From Halanaerobiaceae bacterium (GTDB taxonomy: Bacteria; Bacillota; Halanaerobiia; Halanaerobiales; DTU029): a DNA stretch of 9,131 bases. Within the stretch, counting starts at the first letter, position 1, and every line of letters begins with the position of its first letter. The notes under the pieces were generated by a model. It was not told the origin of the DNA. It saw only the letters and a list, made by a program, of their open reading frames with translations, and ran no database searches. The DNA lies in NCBI GenBank assembly GCA_012521855.1, contig JAAYLO010000036.1, positions 1 to 9,131 of the forward strand, given 5' to 3'. The position numbers and the translations under genes are program-made. Positions 1 through 6,786 of this stretch are shown one piece after another.

Positions 1-2664
1 GATAAGATCCACAGCTATTGTGGACCAGCAGGAAAGCAGAAAAACAACAGACCACTGCCCGGAATTTAAAAGCTGTGTCTGGAAGTACTTACTGAAAAAG
101 GGCAGGTAGATGACTGCTAACTGCATTACTGTAGATATAAAAACAGCTCCTATGAGATACATGTTTGTATATAAGGGTATCTCCCAGAAAGAATGTTCCT
201 CTGAACGGCAACTGAAAACAAAAAAGAGCTGGGAAAAAACCAGTGTAGAAAAAGCCATGGTTCTGGCAGTATCCAGATCAGCCCCATATCTGTATATAGC
301 CAGCAGAAAGGCAGCCATCGTGCTGATCCCGATCAAAATACCCTCACTGATAATATGGCCGGTCATCCCGTGGGAAAAAATACTCTCCTCCGGGTCCCTC
401 GGCGGTCTCTTCATGACATCATCACTGTCATTATCCAGCCCCAGGGCCAGGGCAGGCAAACCATCTGTAACCAGATTCACCCAGAGGATCTGGATGGGAA
501 GGAGGGGCAAGGGCAGGCCCATTACAATCCCGATGAAAATGCTGAGCAGTTCCCCTATATTACAGGCCAGTAAATACTTGATAAATTTCCTGATATTATT
601 ATAAATTTTCCTGCCCTCTTCTACTGCCTTCACGATGGTGGCAAAATTATCATCAGCCAGGATCAGGGCAGATACCTCCTTGCTGACATCTGTCCCCTTT
701 TTCCCCATGGCAATACCTATATCAGCCTCCTTCAGGGCAGGGGCGTCATTGACCCCGTCTCCGGTCATGGCAACAATCTCTCCCTTTTCCCTTAAGGCCC
801 TGACTATCCTAAGCTTCTCTTCAGGGGCTATACGGGCATAGACCTGGATCTCATCAACTTTTTCCTTTAATTCCTGATCGGCCATCTTTTTCAGCTCATC
901 ACCTGTCATTACCTTCCCCCCGGCCGGGATAATACCCAGCTCCTCAGCAATGACAGCAGCCGTGATACTGTGGTCTCCTGTAATCATTACAGGTCTTATT
1001 CCTGCCCTGTAACAGCTGGCCACAGCCTGACAGGCTTCGACTCTGGGCGGATCGATCATTCCAACCAGTCCTACAAAGACAAGTTCATTCTCAAATCTGC
1101 CAGGGCTTTCAGCCCTGATATTGGTCCTGAAGGGCCGGTATGCCACGGCAAGGACCCTGAGTGCCTCTCCGGCCATGATTTCATTGGCCTTTAAAATATC
1201 TGCCTTATCCTTATTCGTTACCGGTACCCTGATTCCCTCATTCTCTATGTATTTACATCTTTCCAGGATGAGCTCTACAGCACCCTTTATCCACAACTCC
1301 CTTCTCTTTCCCGGTGTTTCCACCAGTACTGACATACGCTTCCTTTCTGAATCAAAACCCTCTTCAGCGATTACCTGATATTGCTTTTTCAGATCTGTAT
1401 AGGAATGGCCTGTTTCATAATAGGCCTTAACCAGGGTTGTCTCTGTCGGATCCCCCATCAGCTCCGGAATACTGTTGCTTGAGAAAAAGCCCTTTACTTT
1501 CCTGAAAGGACTTCTCCTTTCCTCTTTCCTCAATTCAACATTTGAGCATAATGCTGCAATCCTCAGGATTTTTTCAAAGACAATATTCTTTCCTCCCGGC
1601 TCAAAGGCCATGATCCTTCTATTTATATAGAGTTTTTTTACACTCATCTGATTTTCGGTAAGTGTACCTGTTTTATCAGAACAGATAACAGTGGAACAGC
1701 CCAGGGTTTCAACAGCCTGGAGTTTCCTTACGATGGCATTGTTTCTGCTCATTTTCTGTACACCCACGGCCAGGACCAGTGTGACGATGGCCGGCAAGCC
1801 TTCCGGAATAGCAGCAACGGCCAGACTCACACCGGCCATGAACATATTATAAATTGACTGGCCCTTAAGGATACCGATTAACACAATAAGCAGTGTCATT
1901 ATCAGGCTCAAAGAGACCAGCCATCTGCCCAGGTCTTTCAGCCTTCTCTGGAGTGGTGTCAGCCTGTTCTCTTCCCGTTCCAGCAAATATGCTATCCTAC
2001 CCATCTCCGTATTCATCCCTGTGGCCACTACGACAGCCCTGCATTTCCCCCTGGTAATGGCAGTACCCATAAAGAGCATATTCTTCTGCTCAGCCAGCAC
2101 AAGCCCTCTCCTGTCAATACTCCTTTCAGTCTTTTCTACGGTCACCGATTCACCTGTGAGCAATGATTCATCCACCTGAAGCCCTTTTGTAGAGATTATC
2201 CTGGCATCAGCAGGCACCCTGTCCCCGGCCTCCAGAATGATCAGATCCCCTGGAACGAGCTCTTCTGCATCCACTTCTTCCAGCAGGCCGTCCCTGATCA
2301 CTCTGGCATTGGGTGAAGCCAGTTTCTTCAGGGCCGCCAGCGATTTTTCAGCCCTGTACTCCTGGATAAAGCCCATGAGCCCGTTCAGGATTATGATGGC
2401 AAGGATACTTACAGCATCACTGAATTCACCCATGACAAAGGAGAGACAGGAAGCTGCCATCAGGATCATGATCATGAAATCCCTGAACTGATCTATAAAG
2501 ATGGTAAAAACACCCTTTTTATCAGATTCCCTGATTATGTTTCTCCCGTATTCATACAATCTCCTCACGGCTTCCCTTTTTGAAAGCCCCTTATCCTCTG
2601 TAAAAGCAAGGAGGTCCTGTAACTCTTCCTTATTAAACAGATAATATTCTCTCTCGATTGCCAT
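1..2664 (-). CDS. Calcium-transporting P-type ATPase (SERCA-like, type IIA), C-terminus cut by window edge
   Basis: Membrane pump that couples ATP hydrolysis to cation export, most likely Ca2+. The frame is open for 888 codons to the window edge; bacterial relatives have about 880-910 residues, so only the extreme C-terminus is missing. Seen in order: N-terminal cation-ATPase domain (about 5-70), a first pair of membrane helices (about 61-101), actuator loop TGES (170-173), PEGLP in the fourth helix (287-291), the phosphorylated Asp330 in DKTGTLT, the nucleotide-site KGA (Lys460), TGDH (562-565), the hinge TGDGVND (634-640) and the C-terminal helices. The SERCA calcium ligands Glu309, Asn768, Glu771, Asn796, Thr799 and Asp800 correspond to Glu288, Asn702, Glu705, Asn730, Thr733 and Asp734. 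The Glu908 position appears to be Gln812. The ATG at 2664 has a close GAGGTGA ribosome site. The gene is divergent from rqcH. Ion choice is inferred from these ligands; Mn2+ remains possible. Confidence 0.95.
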   Translation of the reverse strand, partial: MAIEREYYLFNKEELQDLLAFTEDKGLSKREAVRRLYEYGRNIIRESDKKGVFTIFIDQFRDFMIMILMAASCLSFVMGEFSDAVSILAIIILNGLMGFIQEYRAEKSLAALKKLASPNARVIRDGLLEEVDAEELVPGDLIILEAGDRVPADARIISTKGLQVDESLLTGESVTVEKTERSIDRRGLVLAEQKNMLFMGTAITRGKCRAVVVATGMNTEMGRIAYLLEREENRLTPLQRRLKDLGRWLVSLSLIMTLLIVLIGILKGQSIYNMFMAGVSLAVAAIPEGLPAIVTLVLAVGVQKMSRNNAIVRKLQAVETLGCSTVICSDKTGTLTENQMSVKKLYINRRIMAFEPGGKNIVFEKILRIAALCSNVELRKEERRSPFRKVKGFFSSNSIPELMGDPTETTLVKAYYETGHSYTDLKKQYQVIAEEGFDSERKRMSVLVETPGKRRELWIKGAVELILERCKYIENEGIRVPVTNKDKADILKANEIMAGEALRVLAVAYRPFRTNIRAESPGRFENELVFVGLVGMIDPPRVEACQAVASCYRAGIRPVMITGDHSITAAVIAEELGIIPAGGKVMTGDELKKMADQELKEKVDEIQVYARIAPEEKLRIVRALREKGEIVAMTGDGVNDAPALKEADIGIAMGKKGTDVSKEVSALILADDNFATIVKAVEEGRKIYNNIRKFIKYLLACNIGELLSIFIGIVMGLPLPLLPIQILWVNLVTDGLPALALGLDNDSDDVMKRPPRDPEESIFSHGMTGHIISEGILIGISTMAAFLLAIYRYGADLDTARTMAFSTLVFSQLFFVFSCRSEEHSFWEIPLYTNMYLIGAVFISTVMQLAVIYLPFFSKYFQTQLLNSGQWSVVFLLSCWSTIAVDLI

Positions 2665-2667
2665 ATT

Positions 2668-2675
2668 CTCACCTC
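2668..2675 (-). promoter_or_regulatory. Ribosome binding site of the Ca2+-ATPase gene
   Basis: GAGGTGAG lies 3 nt before the ATG at 2664 and matches the 16S anti-Shine-Dalgarno closely. It fixes the start; the protein then begins with the expected N-terminal cation-ATPase domain. No convincing promoter was found for this gene in the divergent gap. Confidence 0.8.
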
Positions 2676-2750
2676 TATTGATAAAGCATTTTCCATTTCA
2701 GTAATATAAGTATTCAATGGAAATTCTAAAAAGAACAGGCAATTCATCAA

Positions 2751-2779
2751 TTGACTATACAGGCCGTTTATCTTATACT
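2751..2779 (+). promoter_or_regulatory. Sigma-A-like promoter for rqcH
   Basis: TTGACT at 2751-2756 and TATACT at 2774-2779 are separated by exactly 17 nt, each one mismatch from the housekeeping consensus. The predicted transcript start is near 2786, about 33 nt before the rqcH ATG. An 8-bp palindrome, TCAATTGA (2747-2754), overlaps the -35 box; it may be chance or part of an operator. Confidence 0.75.
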
Positions 2780-2801
2780 AAATAATAACCTTAGAAAAAA
2801 A

Positions 2802-2811
2802 GAGGAAGTGA
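2802..2811 (+). promoter_or_regulatory. Ribosome binding site of rqcH
   Basis: GAGGAAGTGA, one mismatch from the extended Shine-Dalgarno, ends 7 nt before the ATG at 2819. Another ATG at 2812 is in a different frame. The 2819 start gives the family N-terminus MSFDG, so it is preferred. Confidence 0.75.
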
Positions 2812-2818
2812 ATGAAGA

Positions 2819-4561
2819 ATGTCCTTTGACGGAATCATGCTCTCAGCCATCAAGAGTGATCTGTTGAATACATTACTTAATGGCAGGATAGATAAGATCT
2901 ACCAGATAGATAATTATACCATCACACTCCTGATCAGAAACAATGACCATAACCACAGGCTCCTAATATCAGCTGACCCCGATTATGCCAGATTACATAT
3001 TACCCGGGAGAATTATACAAATCCTCCCAAGGCACCTGATTTCTGTATGCTGCTCAGGAAATACCTCCTTAGAGGCATAATTACGGATATTGAACAGCCT
3101 GACTTTGAGAGGATACTCAATCTGGAAATATCCCTCCATGGCAAAAGCTACAATCTCCTGGTGGAGATAATGGGTAAATACAGTAATATTATTCTTGTTG
3201 ATGAAAAGGGAATCATTCTGGATGCCATAAGGAGGGTAAACAGGCATTTGAGCCGGGAAAGGGAAATCTATCCTGGAATAAAGTACGTTTATCCACCCCG
3301 GCAGGATAAAATAAATCCCCTGACTGCCACAGAAGATATTTTTTATGAAAAAACAGCAAACTTTTCCGACCCGGCCTTCAAGGCTATCATGAATGTTTTC
3401 AGGGGTATCGGCCCCCATTCAGCCAGGGAAATCGTCTTCCGGGCAGGGATAAAGCCTGAGACAGTTCGTGATGGTATTGCTGAAGACATGAAAAAAGCTC
3501 TGTGGCGGGAATTCAACAGGATCTTCCTGAAGGTCAGGAATGAAGAATTCCAGCCGGCAGTTGGAATTAATACCGGTAAAATCTCCTATATCTCCCCTTT
3601 TCCCCTCACTCACCGTATCGAAGAAAGCCTTGTTTTCGAAGATACCGGGAGCTTGTTTGATTTCTATTATCAAAAGGAGATCAGGGAGAGAATACTGGGC
3701 AGCATAAAGAACAATTTGGGCAGTGTTGTGAAAAGATACCTGCAAAAAAATCTGGAGAAACAGTCCTCCCTCCAGAAAGAACTCCTTGTTGGAGAAAATG
3801 CCGGGGAGTTCAGGAAAAAGGGAGAACTGATCAAGGCAAACCTGTACCAGCTGAAAAAGGGGATGAAAGAAGCCTCTGTTATTGATTATTATGACCCTGA
3901 ACAGAAGGAGATCAGGATCCCCCTTGATCCGGCCCTGTCCCCCTCTGCCAATGCTCAGAAATATTTTAAAAAATATACCAAGGCCAGAAAGAGTGTGAAA
4001 TATATAAAGGACCGCCTGGCTATGCTGAAAGATGAAGAAAAATACCTGAACCAGGTTTTATTGAGTATTGAACAGGCGGAAAGCAGGGATGAACTGAGAG
4101 AGATCGAGGAAGAACTTATCAGTGAATCATATCTCAAGAAAAGAACGGAAAAGAAGAATAAAAAAACTGCTGAAGCAAAAGTATCGGAACCATACAGATT
4201 TCTTTCCTCAGATAATTATGAAATACTGGTTGGCAGAAATAACAGGCAGAATGATTATCTCAGCAGGAAAATAGCAAATGGAAAGGATATCTGGCTTCAT
4301 GTAAAGGATCTGGCCGGCTCCCATGTTATAATCCGCAGGCACAGTGCCGGTGAAATCCCTTCCCAAACACTGAAAGAGGCTGCAGTACTGGCCGCCTACT
4401 ATAGCAGGGGAAGGATGTCAGAAAATGTAGCTGTAGATTTTACTGAAGCCAGGAATGTCCACAAAGCAAAGGGGGCAAAACCCGGCCTGGTTTACTATGA
4501 AAACTATCAGACCATCTTTGTAAAGCCAGATAAAGATCTGGTCGAAAAACTGAAGAAATAA
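2819..4561 (+). CDS. rqcH: RqcH / NFACT family ribosome quality control protein
   Basis: Cytosolic factor that binds the stalled 50S subunit carrying peptidyl-tRNA and recruits tRNA-Ala to add C-terminal alanine tails that mark the chain for degradation. It was formerly annotated as fibronectin-binding protein (FbpA/YloA). Length is 580 residues against about 570 for the Bacillus protein. Layout: NFACT-N from the MSFDG start to about residue 180; a helix-hairpin-helix middle part near 194-215 (FRGIGPHSAREI); a long charged coiled-coil region about 285-450; and the NFACT-R domain about 458-575 with VGRNNRQNDYLS, DIWLHVKDLAGSH and the late VHKAKGAKPGLVYY. The tRNA-contacting Asp97-Arg98 of B. 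subtilis RqcH is Glu97-Arg98 here, a conservative change. It has its own sigma-A-like promoter and reads alone, converging on lnt with only 3 bp between the stops. Confidence 0.95.
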   Translation: MSFDGIMLSAIKSDLLNTLLNGRIDKIYQIDNYTITLLIRNNDHNHRLLISADPDYARLHITRENYTNPPKAPDFCMLLRKYLLRGIITDIEQPDFERILNLEISLHGKSYNLLVEIMGKYSNIILVDEKGIILDAIRRVNRHLSREREIYPGIKYVYPPRQDKINPLTATEDIFYEKTANFSDPAFKAIMNVFRGIGPHSAREIVFRAGIKPETVRDGIAEDMKKALWREFNRIFLKVRNEEFQPAVGINTGKISYISPFPLTHRIEESLVFEDTGSLFDFYYQKEIRERILGSIKNNLGSVVKRYLQKNLEKQSSLQKELLVGENAGEFRKKGELIKANLYQLKKGMKEASVIDYYDPEQKEIRIPLDPALSPSANAQKYFKKYTKARKSVKYIKDRLAMLKDEEKYLNQVLLSIEQAESRDELREIEEELISESYLKKRTEKKNKKTAEAKVSEPYRFLSSDNYEILVGRNNRQNDYLSRKIANGKDIWLHVKDLAGSHVIIRRHSAGEIPSQTLKEAAVLAAYYSRGRMSENVAVDFTEARNVHKAKGAKPGLVYYENYQTIFVKPDKDLVEKLKK

Positions 4562-4567
4562 GCTTCA
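4551..4567. terminator. Possible weak bidirectional terminator hairpin between rqcH and lnt
   Basis: A 5-bp inverted repeat, TGAAG (4551-4555) and CTTCA (4563-4567), encloses a 7-nt loop that contains the rqcH stop; the lnt stop lies within the right arm. On the minus strand it is followed by GTTTTT, on the plus strand by the pyrimidine-rich TTCTTTCC. The stem is short and AT-rich, so termination here is only a suggestion. It is the only such structure noticed at this convergent junction. Confidence 0.3.
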
Positions 4568-6115
4568 TTCTTTCCTTCCTGCCCTTCTCCCCTTCCGGTA
4601 GACAAGATAGATGGCAGCCCTTATTGAAAAAAGGAGGAGGGCGGTGATTGAAGAAGTAAGTCCAACAAAATCACCATGTCTCTGATAAAAGGTCTCCTCC
4701 TTATTCAGGGGAACTTCTGCTGCAAAGACAGTCGTATTGAGGGAATGCTCCCTGCATATTGCTTTACCCGTTAAGGAGATTACTCCCCCGAAAGCATGGT
4801 TGCCGGATTTTACCACAGAACGGCGGTTTTACACAGCCCGGAAAACGGCAGCTGCCCACATCTGCTGCTGCAGATTGCCCCTCCTGTACCAGGCTTCATT
4901 GGACTGGTTGACAAGAAAATCTGCTTCATCTATACCCATCTGGACCAGCCCGGGATAAAGGATTTCTGAACAGATGGCCACCCTCCAGCTGGTATCATCT
5001 ATCCTGAAGATGGTTGCCTCATCACCTGCCAGCTGTGACGACCAGGATGTACCGGTCAGTTTTTCCACAAGGCCGCTTAAGGGTATGTATTCCCCGAAAG
5101 CAACCAGTTTCATCTTGTTGTACCTGCCCTCAAAAACAGCGGATGGTGACAGCAGAAAACTGCTGTTGTACTGCTCCAGGCTGTCATCCATGACCGCATG
5201 ACAGCTAACCAGCATGTAGGTATCTATATCAGCTACCTTTTTCAGGAATCTCTCCCGGTAGAATTCATTCCGCACCAGGTCAAATGTAAGGGCAGTTTCC
5301 GGCCAGATAATAAGATTGCTGTCAGCAGCCAGGTCCTTTGAACCTGCCACCAGGAGGTCTGTAATCCCCTCGATATTATCCACCTTCCATTTATCTACAG
5401 GGTCAATTTTGGTCTGGACTATCCCGACCCTGAACTTTTCGTATTCGGCATCCCGGAATTCCCTGTCTTTTATCAGTCCTGTAGTGATAATGATTACAAA
5501 AATCAATACTACAGGAACAGCAAACCTCAGCTTCTTCTCAGTAAATATCCTGGCAAGATAGGCATTAATCAGGAGGACAATAAAACCTGTCAGATAGATA
5601 CCCCCATATTCAGCAAGCTGCAGGAGGTAATAAAAAGCGCACTGGGTATAGGCCAGAAAGGCAAAAGGATAGGCAGACAAAAGCCGGAATCTCAAATACT
5701 CTATGGCAGTCCAGCTGATGGCAAGCAAGAAAGGGCTGATACCGCTGCTCCTTTTTGTATATGTATAAAGAAGGGCCCAGAGCCCGTAAAAGGAGCCCAA
5801 AAAAAGGAATAATAATATGAGAAGCAGGACACCCAGTATCCAGGGGAGCCCGCTGTAATCTATAAGGGGATAGTAAAGCCAGCCTGAGGAAAGGACAATA
5901 ATTGTACTTCCCAGCAGGGTTCCGCACAAAAAGACTGGAATAAATGCAGTATCTCTATTTTCTTTCCTCTTTTCAATGAATATTAGAAAAGGTATAAGGC
6001 CTATCCAGCTCAAGAAAAAAAGAGCAGGGTAACTAAAAGGCAGGGCAATGAGTATACCTGATATTATGGGTATCAGCAAATATTTTATATCATGCAAAAA
6101 GAACACTTCCCTCAT
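4565..6115 (-). pseudogene. lnt: Apolipoprotein N-acyltransferase gene with in-frame stop codon
   Basis: Lnt is an inner-membrane enzyme that transfers a fatty acyl chain from phospholipid to the N-terminal cysteine of diacylated lipoproteins. The reading frame spans 516 codons plus stop (E. coli Lnt has 512) but is interrupted at codon 429 by TAA. Residues 1-428 hold several hydrophobic helices (about 12-215) and most of the nitrilase domain, with the catalytic triad candidates Glu273 (WPE), Lys334 (YNK) and Cys382 (ICSE), plus Glu342 in FGEY. After the stop the same frame resumes with NRRSVVKSG and ends with a final hydrophobic helix. The ATG overlaps the upstream regulator's stop (ATGA, 6112-6115) and lacks a good ribosome site, suggesting coupling; a TTG at 6097 preceded by GAGGGAAGTG is an alternative start. 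A truncated product would lack about 87 residues, including the last membrane helix. Readthrough or a sequence error would restore a normal protein. Confidence 0.85.
4829..4831 (-). other. lnt: In-frame TAA inside lnt
   Basis: The codon order reads AVFRAV, stop, NRRSVV on the minus strand. Lnt proteins typically have FRAVENRR here, so TAA replaces a Glu codon. GAA to TAA needs one base: A instead of C at plus-strand position 4831. The frame is unchanged on both sides, so this is a nonsense change and not a frameshift. No ribosome site precedes the GTG at 4816 that could restart translation. Confidence 0.9.
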
Positions 6116-6786
6116 ATCAAATTCTTCAGTCCTTCCAGGTCCCTGATAAGAATCCTGCTGCCATCAATCTCAATCAGCCCTTTGTTTTTAAACTCACTTA
6201 AAGTACGGCTGACAGTCTCCCTTGTGGTTCCAGCATAACTGGCCAGTTCCTGCCGGTTCAGCTTAGTGGCCAGTTCATTTCTGGAATTCCCGAATTTATA
6301 TAAAAGATCCAGCAATAATGCGGCAACACGGCCCTTTGTATCCCTGAGACCCAGGTTTTCGACCATCTCCTGGGCTTTCTTTAATTTCCTGGCCATCTCC
6401 TTTAACATTCCCCAGCCAATATCAGGGTTTTCATAAAAATACTCCCTGAACCTGCTGATGGACAGGAAAAACACCTCAATCTCCCCCATGGCAATTGTGG
6501 TGGCAGGATATTCACTGATACCGAAGAGGACAACCTCTCCAAAAACATCTCCAGGCTGCAGTATCTCCAGGATCTGTTCCTCGCCTGACTGGCTGGTCTT
6601 TAAGGCTTTCACCTTCCCTTTTCTCAAGAAAAAGACACCCTCTCCCTGATCCCCTTCATGGAAAAGAGCAACACCCGGAGGGTACTCTCTCCTCTCCAGC
6701 AGCCTGTAGATTTCAGTAAGGTGTTTTTCATCCATCCAGGAAAATAGTTCGAATTCCTTCAAGAAATCATGATCTCTTTCACTCAA
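6112..6786 (-). CDS. Crp/Fnr-family transcriptional regulator, TTG start
   Basis: Cytosolic DNA-binding regulator of 224 residues, the normal length for the family. The N-terminal cyclic-nucleotide-binding-type beta barrel (about 12-125) contains PGDVFGE (78-84), followed by a dimer helix (about 125-145). A C-terminal winged helix has LASYAGTTRETVSRTL (171-186); Arg179, Glu180 and Arg184 match the base-contacting Arg180, Glu181 and Arg185 of E. coli CRP. The CRP cAMP ligands Arg82-Ser83 are not kept (Pro-Ala in this region), and the N-terminal cysteine cluster of FNR is absent, so the effector is unknown. The TTG start at 6786 overlaps the stop of the upstream gene (TTGA) and is supported by AGGGAGG 7 nt upstream; the next in-frame ATG would remove 17 residues. 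It sits between the B12-mutase-like gene and lnt in the same operon and may control its own transcript, but no site was identified. Confidence 0.9.
   Translation of the reverse strand: MSERDHDFLKEFELFSWMDEKHLTEIYRLLERREYPPGVALFHEGDQGEGVFFLRKGKVKALKTSQSGEEQILEILQPGDVFGEVVLFGISEYPATTIAMGEIEVFFLSISRFREYFYENPDIGWGMLKEMARKLKKAQEMVENLGLRDTKGRVAALLLDLLYKFGNSRNELATKLNRQELASYAGTTRETVSRTLSEFKNKGLIEIDGSRILIRDLEGLKNLI

Larger units (their letters stand above)
2665..2818. other. Divergent intergenic region between the Ca2+-ATPase gene and rqcH
   Basis: This 154-bp AT-rich gap is the only sizeable non-coding stretch. It contains the rqcH promoter and ribosome site and the ATPase ribosome site. No riboswitch-like fold, Crp-type TGTGA half-site pair or terminator was recognised in it. 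Confidence 0.8.

Noticed and set aside
110..604. 164-codon plus-strand frame opposite the ATPase gene
   Set aside because: It lies wholly antisense to well-conserved P-type ATPase coding sequence and shows no recognisable domain or ribosome site.
2703..2731. Possible minus-strand promoter (TATATT with TTTTAG 17 nt upstream) for the ATPase
   Set aside because: The -35 element is too far from consensus in an AT-rich region; not strong enough to annotate.
2565..2750. Minus-strand 61-codon frame spanning the divergent gap and the start of the ATPase gene
   Set aside because: It overlaps the ATPase N-terminus in another frame, has no family-like sequence and no separate ribosome site; the ATPase start has a clear one.
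2747..2754. TCAATTGA palindrome as an Fnr/Crp operator
   Set aside because: It is only 8 bp and lacks the TTGAT-N4-ATCAA or TGTGA-N6-TCACA layout; expected by chance in AT-rich DNA.
2993..3418. 141-codon minus-strand frame inside rqcH
   Set aside because: Antisense shadow of the NFACT-N coding region; no domain and no ribosome site seen.
4565..4816. Separate 83-codon minus-strand gene starting at GTG 4816
   Set aside because: It is in the same frame as lnt and carries the Lnt C-terminus; there is no ribosome site before the GTG, so it is the tail of the interrupted gene.
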